From assembly GCF_000378985.1 (NCBI RefSeq), contig NZ_KB905370.1:4586799-4650798 (forward strand): a stretch of 64,000 nt of DNA. The letters run 5' to 3'. Shown here one piece after another: positions 32,558-42,740 of the stretch. Made by a program: the position numbers and the translations under genes. A model generated the notes under the pieces. That model was not told the origin of the DNA. It did no database searches and saw only the letters and a list, made by a program, of their open reading frames with translations. The stretch's first letter is position 1. The number at the start of each line of letters is the position of its first letter. This DNA is from Ensifer sp. BR816 (GTDB taxonomy: Bacteria > Pseudomonadota > Alphaproteobacteria > Rhizobiales > Rhizobiaceae).

Positions 32558-33442
32558 ATGAAGCGTTCGGACCTTTCTTCCCTCGATGATCTGTGGGCCT
32601 TTGAGGTCGTTGCGCGCCTCGGTTCCGTGCGTGCGGCTGCGTCTGAGCTAAGCTTGACGCATGGTGCCGTCAGCCGGCGCGTTTCGAAACTTTCCGAGCA
32701 CCTCCAAATCCGTTTGCTGGAACCCGATGGGCGCGGCCTGAGGCTGACGGGAGAGGGCGCGCGCCTCGCGCAGGCGACAAGCGACGCGCTGGCGCTCGTT
32801 GCGTCGGCGTTGGAGGATATCCGCAGAGTCGACGTGTCACCGCCGATCGTCGTTTCCTGTGAACGGTCCGTCGCCATGCGCTGGCTGATCCCGCGGCTCT
32901 CGGAGTTCCAGGATCGCCATCCCGAGATCGACCTTCATCTCTCCGTCGGGGGCGGGGGCTTCGATTTTGCGCGCGACCGTATCACGCTCGCGATCCGCAG
33001 GCTGGATTTCGCCATCGATGCGAACTGGCAGGTCGGACGGCTGATTGAAGAGGAAGTCGGTCCCGTCATGCACCCCGCCATGGCGGATCGGTTTGCGGCC
33101 GGTGATTATGTCGCGCTTGCCGCGAATACGCGGCCGGATGCCTGGCAGAAGTGGGCCGCCGCCCATCAGGACGCGCCGAAGCCGCGCTCGACGCGCTTTC
33201 TCGACCATCATTTCCTGATGGTGGAGGCGGCAGCCGGCGGTCTGGGTGTGGCCATGTGCCCCAAGATCATTGCCATCGACGATATCCGCAAAGGCCGCCT
33301 CGCCGCACCGCTCGGCTTCCAGCCAGATGGCTCACATTACGGCATCATCCGGTCCGCGCTGGCGAAGAAGTCGGCTGGGGTCGACCAATTTGTGTCTTGG
33401 CTTCTCGCGACCATTCAACAGGATTTCCATGCTGCGTCTTGA
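32558..33442 (+). CDS. LysR-family regulator of the C4 sugar-acid operon
   Basis: The 294-residue product starts MKRSDLSSLDDLWAFEVVAR; the N-terminal helix-turn-helix is RAAASELSLTHGAVSRRVSKL. The C-terminal effector domain (PPIVVSCERSVAMRWLIPRL, DFARDRITLAIR, GVAMCPKIIAIDDIRKGRL) is of the GcvA/AmpR-like type. The ATG 32558 is preferred because the frame upstream is non-coding promoter DNA. Divergence from the DUF1537 gene with a 75-bp shared promoter is the classic LysR layout. Confidence 0.9.
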   Translation: MKRSDLSSLDDLWAFEVVARLGSVRAAASELSLTHGAVSRRVSKLSEHLQIRLLEPDGRGLRLTGEGARLAQATSDALALVASALEDIRRVDVSPPIVVSCERSVAMRWLIPRLSEFQDRHPEIDLHLSVGGGGFDFARDRITLAIRRLDFAIDANWQVGRLIEEEVGPVMHPAMADRFAAGDYVALAANTRPDAWQKWAAAHQDAPKPRSTRFLDHHFLMVEAAAGGLGVAMCPKIIAIDDIRKGRLAAPLGFQPDGSHYGIIRSALAKKSAGVDQFVSWLLATIQQDFHAAS

Positions 33443-33528
33443 GCGGCGCATGGATCGAATTGGAAGCCCGTCCTGACGGAGACGTGAAGACGCCGCAACA
33501 CGCTTCAATCAGGACCGCTGTCGGGTGC

Positions 33529-34197
33529 TCAGGTGTTTGGGCCAAGTATGTTGGTTCTCGCTTCGACGATGTGGTCGTACATGTTTCGCTCGGCCTCTCT
33601 GCTGTCGCGATCTTTGATGGCGTCAAGAGTGGCCTGATGCTTGGCGATATAGGCCTTCATGCGCTCAGGGGTTAGCGACTGTTCCTTCATCTTCCCCCAG
33701 AGGTTTCCCGCCCGTACCGTGTGAATCCCCTCGTAGAGCGAGGCGAGAAGGCCATTGCGGGCGGCTCCGACGATGATGCGGTGAAAGACAGCGTCCCATT
33801 TCTCGAATTCCACCAGGGTTGCCGCCGTGCTGCCCCGATCGATCGATTTCTGCATTTCGTCGATCTCCTGCCTGGTCGCCCGTAACGCCGCCAAGGCGGC
33901 GATCTTGGGTTCCATGATCAGCCGAGCCTCAAAAACCTCGGCCGGATAGGTGCGCAACGCGTCTCCCGTGCTGCCTGGCGGACGGCGCAGGGCCGTCGAG
34001 GTAACCCCGCTGCCAGCGATAAATGTCCCCCGCCCCACGTGCCTGATGAGCCGGCCCTCCTTTTCCAAAGAAGCAAGCATCCGTCGAAGTGCGGTGCGGG
34101 GCAGCCCGAGTTTGAGCGCCAGATCGCGCTCAGGCGGTAACCGATCCCCGGGCTCCAGACCTTCCGCCTCGATGAAATCCTTCAACACCACGCTCAT
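33529..34197 (-). CDS. FadR-type GntR regulator of the shared-operator regulon
   Basis: The 222-residue protein has the GntR helix-turn-helix (GDRLPPERDLALKLGLPRTALRRMLASLEKEGRL, then HVGRGTFIAG) and an FCD ligand domain (VFEARLIMEPKIAALAALR, FHRIIVGAARNGLL). ATG 34197 is close to the usual family start. A 51-bp sequence beginning 27 bp upstream (34224-34274) recurs before the semialdehyde dehydrogenase gene at 51650, suggesting that this regulator controls both sites and itself. Confidence 0.88.
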   Translation of the reverse strand: MSVVLKDFIEAEGLEPGDRLPPERDLALKLGLPRTALRRMLASLEKEGRLIRHVGRGTFIAGSGVTSTALRRPPGSTGDALRTYPAEVFEARLIMEPKIAALAALRATRQEIDEMQKSIDRGSTAATLVEFEKWDAVFHRIIVGAARNGLLASLYEGIHTVRAGNLWGKMKEQSLTPERMKAYIAKHQATLDAIKDRDSREAERNMYDHIVEARTNILGPNT

Positions 34198-34223
34198 TGA
34201 GTCCTCGCTAATAATTTTGCCTC

Positions 34224-34274
34224 AACCAAATTGATCTATATTGACACCAATTGCAATACCAATCTTATATTGAT
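34224..34274. promoter_or_regulatory. Shared 51-bp operator region, copy 1
   Basis: These 51 bases match 51563-51613 at 48 positions. Within them two imperfect direct repeats (GATCTATATTGA and AATCTTATATTGA) and four ACCAA motifs are seen. A second shared patch, TTGGTAGCGAG, follows. It lies between the divergent GntR gene and the oligopeptide ABC operon and is probably the GntR operator/promoter. Confidence 0.75.
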
Positions 34275-34424
34275 TGCGCGCGTAAAACCAAAATTGGTAG
34301 CGAGTGGCGCTGAACTACATGGAATGCATGCTGCGCCTGCTTGCAGATCGATTGTCGGATGCAGCGCGCATAGCAGCGACTAAAATCGCAACGCAACGGC
34401 TCCGTTGAAAAGGGAGGAACCTCG

Positions 34425-36089
34425 ATGGTTGCTGGAACAGAGGCTGTTTCTGGAGAGGACGCAGCGCTTTCGGTGCGTGGCCTGACGGTCGACCTGCCGA
34501 AAGGCATGGAACGGACCCATGCCGTCGAGAACATCTCGTTTGATCTCAAGCGTGGCCAGATCCTGTGCATCATCGGCGAGTCCGGGTCAGGCAAGTCGGT
34601 AACGGCAAACACGATCATGGGGCTTTTGCCGAAGCTGATCCCGGTCTCGTCCGGCGCCATTCATCTCGACGGCACGGCCATCATCGGCGCGCCGGCGAAG
34701 AAGCTGCGCGGACTGCGCGGCCGCATCGTATCCATGATCTTCCAGGATCCGCTTTCGGCGCTCAACCCGCTGATGACGGTCGGCGAGCAGATTACCGAAG
34801 TCCTGACGGCACATGGCGTGGGCACGAAGGCGTCGCGGCGCAATCGCGCCATCGAGCTGCTGACGGAAGTGGGGCTGCCCGATCCGGAGCTGATGTACTA
34901 CCAGTATCCGTTCCGGCTGTCGGGCGGGCAACGTCAGCGCGTCATGATCGCCATGGCGCTCGCGCTCGAGCCCACGGTTCTGATCGCCGACGAGCCGACC
35001 ACAGCGCTCGACGTCACCACGCAGGCGCAGATCCTGAAGCTGATCCGTGACATTCAGCGCCGCAAGGGCATGAGCGTGATGTTCATTACCCATGACTTCG
35101 GTGTCGTGGCCGAGATCGCCGACAGTGTCGTGGTGATGGAGAAGGGCCGCGTTGTCGAGCAAGGCACCGCCGAGCAGGTTCTCAAATCCCCCACCCACCC
35201 CTATACCCAGCGCCTGATCGCTGCCGTACCGCACCTTACCGGCAAGGATCGAGCAGTTCAGGAGAAGGCGAGCAACGAGACGATCCTGAAGGTTGAAGGA
35301 TTGTCCAAGACTTATCGCAGCGGCAGTGCCCTGTTCGGCAGCCAGCGTATCGTGCCGGCTGTCAAGGATGTTTCGTTCGAACTGGCCGCAGGACGCACGC
35401 TCGGCGTGGTCGGCGAAAGCGGCTCCGGCAAATCATCGCTCGGAAGGCTTCTGATCAAGCTCCAGGACAGTGATGGTGGTCGAATCCTGTTTGAAGGCCG
35501 CGACATCGCCAAGCTGTCGGAATCCGAATTTCGTCCGCTGCGGCCCCGGATCCAGATGATCTTCCAGGATCCTTTCGCGTCGCTCAACCCGCGTTCGACC
35601 ATTGGACAAATCCTGACCGTTGGTCCTGTCGCGCACGGCATGCCTTATGCTCAGGCGCGTGAGGAGGCGCGGGGGCTGCTGGCCCATGTCGGTCTCGATG
35701 CCGGCGCCTTCGGACGTTATCCGCACGAGTTTTCCGGTGGGCAACGCCAGCGCATCGGCATCGCCCGGGCCTTGATGTTCAAGCCCAAGCTGTTGATTGC
35801 CGACGAGGCAGTCTCTGCGCTCGACGTCTCTATCCAGGCGCAGATCCTCAAGCTGCTCGACCAGATCCAGCGGGAAACCGGCGTATCGATGATCTTCATC
35901 ACCCATGACCTGCGCGTCGCCAGCCAGATCTGCGACGAAATCGCGGTGATGCAAAAAGGGCGGATCGTCGAGCACGGCCCGCCGTCCCAAATCTTTCTGA
36001 ACCCGCAATCGGCCTACACGCGCGAGCTGGTTGCTGCAATTCCCGGGGAGCGACCGAAAGACACTCAACCGATTGCCGTTAACTCTTGA
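34425..36089 (+). CDS. Fused dipeptide/oligopeptide ABC transporter ATPase (DppD-DppF type)
   Basis: The 554-residue protein contains two complete nucleotide-binding domains. The first has Walker A GESGSGKS at residues 51-58, signature LSGGQRQR near 165 and Walker B VLIADEPTTALD. The second has Walker A GESGSGKS near 330, signature FSGGQRQR near 436 and LLIADEAVSALD. GsiA-like fusions of this kind energise peptide, opine or amino-compound importers. It is the first gene of an operon with a binding protein and two permeases, behind a GntR-controlled promoter. Confidence 0.95.
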   Translation: MVAGTEAVSGEDAALSVRGLTVDLPKGMERTHAVENISFDLKRGQILCIIGESGSGKSVTANTIMGLLPKLIPVSSGAIHLDGTAIIGAPAKKLRGLRGRIVSMIFQDPLSALNPLMTVGEQITEVLTAHGVGTKASRRNRAIELLTEVGLPDPELMYYQYPFRLSGGQRQRVMIAMALALEPTVLIADEPTTALDVTTQAQILKLIRDIQRRKGMSVMFITHDFGVVAEIADSVVVMEKGRVVEQGTAEQVLKSPTHPYTQRLIAAVPHLTGKDRAVQEKASNETILKVEGLSKTYRSGSALFGSQRIVPAVKDVSFELAAGRTLGVVGESGSGKSSLGRLLIKLQDSDGGRILFEGRDIAKLSESEFRPLRPRIQMIFQDPFASLNPRSTIGQILTVGPVAHGMPYAQAREEARGLLAHVGLDAGAFGRYPHEFSGGQRQRIGIARALMFKPKLLIADEAVSALDVSIQAQILKLLDQIQRETGVSMIFITHDLRVASQICDEIAVMQKGRIVEHGPPSQIFLNPQSAYTRELVAAIPGERPKDTQPIAVNS

Positions 36090-36125
36090 GAGCTGCCGAC
36101 GAAATACAACTAGGGAGGAAATATC

Positions 36126-37790
36126 ATGACGAAAGATTCTACAACGAAATCGAGCTATTCACGGCGCGACGCGCTTCGCTTAATGGCAGCGGGCGGCATT
36201 GCGTGCTTTGCCGCTCCCAACCTGCTCGGCAAGCCTGCCTTTGCCGATACTGCTAACCCAACCGGCCGCGTCGTCGTCGGGCTTTCGCAGGAACCCACCG
36301 TCTTCCATCCGCTGATGGCCCATATCGAGGTAGACGATGCGGTCCATTTTTCCCTATTCGACGCCCTCTTCCGCATGGATCCGAAGGGTGTTCTTCAGCC
36401 CAATCTTGCCGCCGAAGTGCCAACACAGCAGAACGGCGGCATTTCGGAGGACGGTCTGAAGTGGCGCGTCCGCCTGCGTGATGACGTTCGCTGGCACGAT
36501 GGCGAGCCCTTCACCGCCGAGGATGTGAAGTTCACTCTCGAGCTCATAACCAACCCGAACTTCCGCGCCTGGCGCACGGGCGGGCATTCACTGGTAAGAG
36601 ATATCACGGTGGTTTCGCCGACTGAGCTTACCTGGCGGATGGAGGAGGCTTTCGCCCCTTATCTGTCGTTCCTCACCGAAACCTTTATGGTGCCCAAGCA
36701 CATTCTTGAGAAAGAGGCCGATCCAAACGCTGCCGCCTTCAATCAGGCACCTGTCGGCACCGGTGCATTCAAATGGGCGCAGCGCGTCGCGGGGGATCAT
36801 CTCGAGCTGGTCGCGAACCCTCAATATTTTGGGGATGGCCCCTATGTCGAGCGGCTCGTCTTCAAGTACATCCCTGACATGACCGTGCTCTATACCCAAT
36901 TCAAGAGCGGCGACATCGACCTTACAGACCAGGCATACATCACCGCCGACCACTACGAGGAAGCCAAGACATTGCCGGGCCGTGTGGTGACGCTTGTATC
37001 TGGGGCATCAGTCGAGTCGATCTATCTCAATCTCGAGAAGCCGCAATTCAAGGACCCGGCTGTCCGCAAGGCGCTCTATGCCGCGATGGACAGAAAAGCA
37101 ATTATCGACGCGATCTATTACGGCGTCGGCACGCTCACCGAGACGTTCATGCCACGGACGTCCTACTATTACAATCCGAACCTGCCGGCGCAGGAGTTCA
37201 ACCTTGACCGGGCGCGACAGATCCTCGACGAGGCGGGCTGGGTTCCGGGGCCGGATGGAATACGTGCCAAGGACGGGGTGCGGCTGTCGTTCGCCAATTC
37301 GACGACGTCGGGCAACAATCTGCGCGAACAAGTGCAGCAGTTCCTGCAGCAGACATTCGCGGAGATCGGCGTCGAGATGACGATATCCAATCTGCCGGCG
37401 GCCGTCATGTTTGGTGAGTTCTGGCTCAAGTCGCAATTCGACTCGGCGATCGCGGGTGTTACCCATCTCATTGCGGCGGATCCGGACGCCACTAACCGCC
37501 TCGCTAGCAGCGCAATTGCTGCCAAGGGCGGAAAAGGCTCGAATGTCGGCCAGTATTCCAATCCGGAAGTTGACGCGCTGCTCAAGAAAGGTGCCCAAAC
37601 CTTCGATCCGGAGGCGCGTCGCGAGATCTACTCCCGTATTCAGGAAATCGTTCGTGAGGACCTGCCGTTCCTGCCGTTGTTTGCCGCTACCTATGTAGTT
37701 GGTCGCAAGGAAGGTCTCGAGGGGTGGGAGCCCAATTCCAACACCCGCACGGCCTCCTGGCATGCCGCCGGATGGCGCTGGCAAAGCTGA
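36126..37790 (+). CDS. Family 5 extracellular solute-binding protein
   Basis: The 554-residue protein has a twin-arginine signal (SYSRRDALRLMAAGGIA, Arg13-Arg14) followed by AFADTANPTG, so it is probably exported by Tat. The mature part shows the SBP_bac_5 pattern: VDDAVHFSLFDALFRMDPKG, WRVRLRDDVRWHDGEPFTAE, FNQAPVGTGAFKW and ASVESIYLNLEKPQFKDPAV. It binds a peptide-like or amino compound for the following permeases. The specificity is not readable from sequence. Confidence 0.95.
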   Translation: MTKDSTTKSSYSRRDALRLMAAGGIACFAAPNLLGKPAFADTANPTGRVVVGLSQEPTVFHPLMAHIEVDDAVHFSLFDALFRMDPKGVLQPNLAAEVPTQQNGGISEDGLKWRVRLRDDVRWHDGEPFTAEDVKFTLELITNPNFRAWRTGGHSLVRDITVVSPTELTWRMEEAFAPYLSFLTETFMVPKHILEKEADPNAAAFNQAPVGTGAFKWAQRVAGDHLELVANPQYFGDGPYVERLVFKYIPDMTVLYTQFKSGDIDLTDQAYITADHYEEAKTLPGRVVTLVSGASVESIYLNLEKPQFKDPAVRKALYAAMDRKAIIDAIYYGVGTLTETFMPRTSYYYNPNLPAQEFNLDRARQILDEAGWVPGPDGIRAKDGVRLSFANSTTSGNNLREQVQQFLQQTFAEIGVEMTISNLPAAVMFGEFWLKSQFDSAIAGVTHLIAADPDATNRLASSAIAAKGGKGSNVGQYSNPEVDALLKKGAQTFDPEARREIYSRIQEIVREDLPFLPLFAATYVVGRKEGLEGWEPNSNTRTASWHAAGWRWQS

Positions 37791-37860
37791 CATACGCTGC
37801 CGCCGTCGCGAGTTGCGGCGGCGGCCTATCCATTGATGCTGTCATGAAGGAGGAGAGCCA

Positions 37861-38811
37861 ATGCGCGGCTTCCTGCTCAATCGCCTTTCACAAAGCCTCG
37901 TCCTGCTCCTGATCGTTTCGGTCATCGGGTTCGTCGTCCTGAATCTCATTCCGGGCGGCCCGTTGGCGCAATTCGGGCTTGATCCCAGCATGACACAGGA
38001 TGATCTCAATCGTCTGAAGGAGCAGCTGGGGCTCAACCGCCCGCTGTGGATACAATATATGGACTGGGCCTGGCGCCTCGTACAGGGCGACTGGGGTCAC
38101 TCCTTCCGAGACGGCGCGCCGGTCCTGGATGTGATTGGCCGTCACCTCGTTGCAACGCTGTTGTTGATGGGTTCATCCACCGTCATCGCGATCGCCATCG
38201 GCACATGGATCGGCATTCGTGGCGCCACGCACCGATATTCGGTCTTCGACTATCTGGCGACAGTCGGTGCCATGGTGGCGTTGTCGATCCCGACCTTCTG
38301 GTTTGGGCTTGTCGGCATATACGTGTTCTCGCTCCGGTTGGGCTGGCTGCCGGCTGGCAATATGTACACGATAGGCGACGGCTCGGCCCTGAATTACCTC
38401 CATCACCTGATCATGCCGAGTATTGTGCTGGCGCTGGTCCATGTCGCCATCTGGAGCCGCTACATGCGCACGGCGACGCTTGACGTCATCAGCCAGGAAT
38501 TCGTCAAGACAGCCCGCGCCAAGGGGCTGAGCGAGCGCCGGATCCTGATGAAGCATGTCGTCGGCAATGCGCTGCTGCCAATGATCACACTTGCGGGAAT
38601 GCAGCTTCCCAGCGTTCTCACGGGGGCTCTGGTCACCGAGACGGTGTTTACCTGGCCGGGAATGGGCCGACTGTTCCTCGACAGTCTCGGCTACAGCGAC
38701 TACCCGGTGGTGATGGGGCTGCTGATGTTCTCGGCAATACTCGTCGTGCTGTGCAACCTGATCGCCGATATCGTCGTCGCCATCATCGATCCCCGTATCC
38801 GTCTGAGCTAA
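37861..38811 (+). CDS. ABC transporter permease, DppB type
   Basis: The 316-residue membrane protein starts MRGFLLNRLSQSLVLLLIVS with AGGAG upstream. It has six helices, the conserved PGGP segment (IPGGPLAQFGLDPSMT), and an EAA loop region (VISQEFVKTARAKGLSERRI). It pairs with the DppC-type permease that follows 34 bp later. Confidence 0.95.
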   Translation: MRGFLLNRLSQSLVLLLIVSVIGFVVLNLIPGGPLAQFGLDPSMTQDDLNRLKEQLGLNRPLWIQYMDWAWRLVQGDWGHSFRDGAPVLDVIGRHLVATLLLMGSSTVIAIAIGTWIGIRGATHRYSVFDYLATVGAMVALSIPTFWFGLVGIYVFSLRLGWLPAGNMYTIGDGSALNYLHHLIMPSIVLALVHVAIWSRYMRTATLDVISQEFVKTARAKGLSERRILMKHVVGNALLPMITLAGMQLPSVLTGALVTETVFTWPGMGRLFLDSLGYSDYPVVMGLLMFSAILVVLCNLIADIVVAIIDPRIRLS

Positions 38812-38845
38812 GCGCCTCATGGACGCTCAACAGGAGGCCACCATT

Positions 38846-39724
38846 ATGACCGCCATTGTCGCAAACTCACGCCAGGAGCGTTGGTGGAACAGCCGAACCG
38901 CGCACCGCTTCATGAACCACCATCTGGCTCTGCTCGGGATGGTGATGATCGCAGTCCTGACGCTGGCGTGCGTCCTGGGCCCGTACCTGCTGCCGTATGA
39001 TTCACTCTATATCGATCTGCGCGCCCGCTTTGCTCCGCCGTTCACCGGCCACCATTATCTGGGCACCGATCCGCTGGGACGGGACCTGGCGGCGCGGCTC
39101 TTCATGGCGGGGCGGGTTTCCCTGCTGGTCGGCTTCTCCGCGATGCTGTTGTCGACGCTGATCGGCACCCTGGTCGGCGTGCTCGCGGGCTACCGGGGCG
39201 GCTGGATCGGCACGACGCTGATGCGGACGGTGGATGGGTTCCTGTCGTTTCCGTCAATTTTCCTGGTGCTGGCGCTTGCCGCAGCGCTAAAGCCAAGCCC
39301 GATGATGATTACGGTTGTCATCGCTGCCACGAGCTGGATGGAGGTTGCGCGGATCGTCGAGGCCGAGGTCCGCTCTCTTCGCGAGCGGGAATTCGTCCAG
39401 GCCGGTCGCATGCTGGGCTTAAGCGGAACCCATATCATGTTCCGCGAAATCCTTCCCAATGCCATGGGTCCGATCATCGTCGCGGCCACTTTGACCGTCG
39501 CCCGCGCGATCCTCATGGAAGCCTATATCAGCTTCCTCGGCTATGGAATTCAGCCGCCGCTGCCCAGTTGGGGCAATATGCTGAACGGCGCGCAACAGTA
39601 TCTGGGCAGCGCCCCGTGGTTGGCGATCATTCCGGGTGCCGCCATTACCATCGCCGTAACCAGCTTCAACTTCATCGGCGACGGCCTCAGGGATGCGCTC
39701 GATGTTCGCGGGGATCACACATGA
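38846..39724 (+). CDS. ABC transporter permease, DppC type
   Basis: The 292-residue product begins MTAIVANSRQERWWN, eight bases after AGGAGG; an upstream in-frame ATG at 38819 lacks such a site. It has the N-terminal NHHLALLGMVMIAVLTLACV, HYLGTDPLGRDLAARLFMAG and an EAA motif EREFVQAGRMLGLSGTHIMF. It completes the transporter complex. Confidence 0.95.
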   Translation: MTAIVANSRQERWWNSRTAHRFMNHHLALLGMVMIAVLTLACVLGPYLLPYDSLYIDLRARFAPPFTGHHYLGTDPLGRDLAARLFMAGRVSLLVGFSAMLLSTLIGTLVGVLAGYRGGWIGTTLMRTVDGFLSFPSIFLVLALAAALKPSPMMITVVIAATSWMEVARIVEAEVRSLREREFVQAGRMLGLSGTHIMFREILPNAMGPIIVAATLTVARAILMEAYISFLGYGIQPPLPSWGNMLNGAQQYLGSAPWLAIIPGAAITIAVTSFNFIGDGLRDALDVRGDHT

Positions 39725-39899
39725 CGGGAATGGGGTCCGTCCGGTGGCGGCAGCTTCAGGGAAAGGCTCGCTCTTGGAGGGGTTCGAAAAGGGCGAAGCG
39801 TAGCTGCCGCACTTGATCGAACCATATCATGGGCGAACGCCGCCTGTTTTCCCAGAAAGCTCAGAAGGCCTTGGCCGAACGCAACGAGAAGTCAGTCTA

Positions 39900-41210
39900 A
39901 TGGAAGACTCCAGAATCGCAGACAAGGATACGCCCTACTGGTGGGAAGAGGCACCCGTCAAACCGCTGCCGGGACAGCCGCTGGCCAAGAAGCTCGACGT
40001 GGCGATCATAGGCGCCGGATACACCGGTCTGTCGGCGGGTCTCGTTCTGGCGCGCGAGGGCCGTTCGGTCGCGGCCTTCGATGCGATGAACCCGGGCGAG
40101 GGGGCCTCGACGCGCAATGGCGGAATCACCAGCGGAAGCATTCGGCCGGATTACGCCACGATTACCCGGCGCTTCGGCGAAGAGAAGGCGAATGCAATCG
40201 AGACGGAGGGCAAGATCGCCCGCGAGTTCCTTTATGACTTCATCAGGACCGAGGGGCTCGATTGCGACTTTCAGCTGGTTGGCCAGTTCAAGGGCGTAAT
40301 CGGATATGACGATTACGAGAAGACGGCCCGGAGCGCCGAAGTGCTGGCGAAGAGAGTGGGGATCGAGGCCTATGCAGTGCCGTACGCCGAACAGCGTAAC
40401 TACATCGGCACGGATTTCTACCGCGGCGGCATGGCGCGGATGGATATCGGTGGGCTGCACCCGGCCAAGTTCCACGCCGAGCTCCTGCGGGTCGCTCTCG
40501 CTTCGGGACTGACGGTCCATTCGGAGACCCACGTTAACTCTATAGAGAAAGACGGCTCCGAGTTCCGGGTCGTGACTTCGGCCGGAACGGTTCAGGCGCG
40601 GCAGGTCCTTGTCTGCACGAACGGTTATACTGACGGCGCGGTTCCCTTCTTGCGCCGCCGGCTGGTCCCGGTTCGCAGCCGGATCATCGTCACCGAGGAG
40701 CTCGCGCCGGACGTGATGGCGCGGCTGATGCCGAAGCGGATGATGATGATTGAGGGGCGGCAACTGGGCTTCTATTACCGCCCCACGCCCGACGGCAAAC
40801 GCATTCTGTTGGGCGGGCGCGACAGCTCTCGCGTAGGCGATCCTGCCGCGCCAAAGCTGTTTCTGCGCCGGGGACTGGTGAACCTTTTTCCGGAACTGGA
40901 GAACGTTCGCCTGTCGCACACCTGGTTTGGTAATGTGGCGATGCACCGCGACATGTTGCCCCGCATCTTCGAGAAGGACGGCGTCGTATATGCAACCGGC
41001 TTCTGCGGTTCGGGCGTAGTCTGGGCGCCATGGATTGGAATGCGGGCGGCTCACAAGCTGCTGGGCCATGGCGAGCAGGCGCGCACGGCCTTCGACTTCC
41101 GGCCGCCTGCGTTCATTCCCCTTTACCGGGGCAATCCCTGGTTCATGCCGGCCATCATCCAGGGCTATCGGATGCAGGACCGCATCGCCCTGTACCGCGC
41201 CCGCCGATAG
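39900..41210 (+). CDS. FAD-dependent amine oxidase/dehydrogenase (PuuB-like)
   Basis: From ATG 39900 the 436-residue protein has the FAD Rossmann motif VAIIGAGYTGLSAGLVLAR, the family's STRNGGITSGSIRPDY and FYRGGMARMDIGGLHPAKF, and a C-terminal FYYRPTPDGKRILLGGR with ATGFCGSGVVWAPWIG. This is the DAO superfamily, close to gamma-glutamylputrescine oxidase and related enzymes. It follows the ABC permease by 175 bp on the same strand and probably oxidises the imported amine or N-substituted amino acid. Confidence 0.88.
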   Translation: MEDSRIADKDTPYWWEEAPVKPLPGQPLAKKLDVAIIGAGYTGLSAGLVLAREGRSVAAFDAMNPGEGASTRNGGITSGSIRPDYATITRRFGEEKANAIETEGKIAREFLYDFIRTEGLDCDFQLVGQFKGVIGYDDYEKTARSAEVLAKRVGIEAYAVPYAEQRNYIGTDFYRGGMARMDIGGLHPAKFHAELLRVALASGLTVHSETHVNSIEKDGSEFRVVTSAGTVQARQVLVCTNGYTDGAVPFLRRRLVPVRSRIIVTEELAPDVMARLMPKRMMMIEGRQLGFYYRPTPDGKRILLGGRDSSRVGDPAAPKLFLRRGLVNLFPELENVRLSHTWFGNVAMHRDMLPRIFEKDGVVYATGFCGSGVVWAPWIGMRAAHKLLGHGEQARTAFDFRPPAFIPLYRGNPWFMPAIIQGYRMQDRIALYRARR

Positions 41211-41292
41211 AGCTTAACCGATTGAGGACTCCAGCGCTCTTGCGGGAGCGCTATTCGAGAATCTCGAGGACTATTGCAGAGGAATACAGATC

Positions 41293-42627
41293 ATGCCCGT
41301 CGAGGTTCAGAAAGTCCGAGACAGCGCCTCTTTTCCAACCCAGGTGGATGTCGTCGTCATCGGGGCAGGGATCGTCGGTACATGCACGGCCTACGAACTC
41401 TCCCGCCAAGGGGTCTCCGTGGCTCTGCTCGAAAAGGGCATCGTCGGCGGCGAGCAGTCAAGCCGCAACTGGGGGTGGGTCCGTCAGCAGAACCGCGATC
41501 TCCATGAGCTTGCCCTTGCCATGTACAGTCTGCGGCGCTGGGAGGAATTGGGCACCGAGATCGGCCGCGATCTCGGCTTCCGTCGAAGCGGGATACTCTA
41601 CTGCTCCAAGAAAGAGGCGGATGTGGCCCGTTGGGAAAAGTGGGGCCTGGCCGCACGAGTCCAAGGATTTCACAGCGAGATCCTCACGGCTTCCGAGGCG
41701 AACAAGCGGGCCTCGGGCGGCACATCCTCCTGGGTCGGCGGCGTCTGGTCTCCGACCGACGGGAGAGCGGAACCGAGCCTTGCCGTGCCTGCCATCGCCG
41801 AGGCTGCGAAGGAAAAGGGCGTGTCGCTCCACCAGAACTGCGCCGTTCGAGGCCTCGACATTACTAATGGCCGGGTAACAGGGGTTTGGACGGAGCGGGG
41901 ATTTGTGAAAGCGAGCACTGTTGTTTGCGCCGGCGGGGCATGGGCTTCCCGCTTTTCTCATCGCTATGGCATCGAACTTCCAGTCGCCAACATCGCCGGG
42001 ACGGCGATCAAGACAACCCCGGCGCCCGAAATTGTTCAAGCAGGGTGCCTATCGGCTTCGAACTTCGTGTTGCGGCGTCGGATTGACGGCTCCTACACCA
42101 TTGCCGTACCCGGACATGGTACGCTCGACATCACGCCGCGGGGAATGCGATATGCGTTCAAATTCTACGAGATGTATCGCAGCAAGATCGGCAAGAAGCT
42201 CAAATACCGCCTCAACCGCAGCTTCTGGAATGGTCCCGATGCATTCGGCAACTGGGAGAACGACGAGATCTCGCCGTTTGAAAAGAGCCGCATTCTGGAT
42301 CCGGCGCCTGACGCGGAACTCGTCAAGCTCGCAGTGAAGAACCTTGAGAGCGAATACCCTGCGCTTAAAGGGATCGGGGTCGAGCGCGCCTGGGGCGGGC
42401 TCATCGATACCTCTCCGGACCTCGTGCCGGTTATCTCGCGAGTGGAGGAACTTCCCGGCTACGTAATCGCAGCAGGCTTCAGCGGACACGGTTTCGCGAT
42501 CGGACCGGGGGCTGGCCGGCTGGTAAGCGAGATCGTCTTGAATAAGGAACCACTGACCGACATCTCGCCTTACAGGCTGAGCCGGTTCAGCGATGGCTCG
42601 GCGATCCGAAGACCGGAAATGATGTAG
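41293..42627 (+). CDS. FAD-dependent D-amino acid/glycine oxidase-like (copy 1)
   Basis: The 444-residue DAO-family protein starts MPVEVQKVRDSASFPTQVDV. It has VVVIGAGIVGTCTAYELSRQ, SSRNWGWVRQQNRDLHELAL, GGVWSPTDGRAEPSLAVPAI and the C-terminal YVIAAGFSGHGFAIGPGAGR. The enzyme at 56774-58096 is a paralogue (SSRNFGWCRRQMRD, GGSGHGFGLGPGIGR). It is the sixth gene of the ABC operon and likely acts on the same imported compound class. Confidence 0.88.
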   Translation: MPVEVQKVRDSASFPTQVDVVVIGAGIVGTCTAYELSRQGVSVALLEKGIVGGEQSSRNWGWVRQQNRDLHELALAMYSLRRWEELGTEIGRDLGFRRSGILYCSKKEADVARWEKWGLAARVQGFHSEILTASEANKRASGGTSSWVGGVWSPTDGRAEPSLAVPAIAEAAKEKGVSLHQNCAVRGLDITNGRVTGVWTERGFVKASTVVCAGGAWASRFSHRYGIELPVANIAGTAIKTTPAPEIVQAGCLSASNFVLRRRIDGSYTIAVPGHGTLDITPRGMRYAFKFYEMYRSKIGKKLKYRLNRSFWNGPDAFGNWENDEISPFEKSRILDPAPDAELVKLAVKNLESEYPALKGIGVERAWGGLIDTSPDLVPVISRVEELPGYVIAAGFSGHGFAIGPGAGRLVSEIVLNKEPLTDISPYRLSRFSDGSAIRRPEMM

Positions 42628-42740
42628 CCGTTAGATCGGCTGCCGTTTGTAACCCAAGGGATTATTGTCACCGAGCCTCGTCCACTGACGAGACTCCCAC
42701 CGCTCATGCAAAGGTCGTGGCAACAACCGGGTGGGCGCAC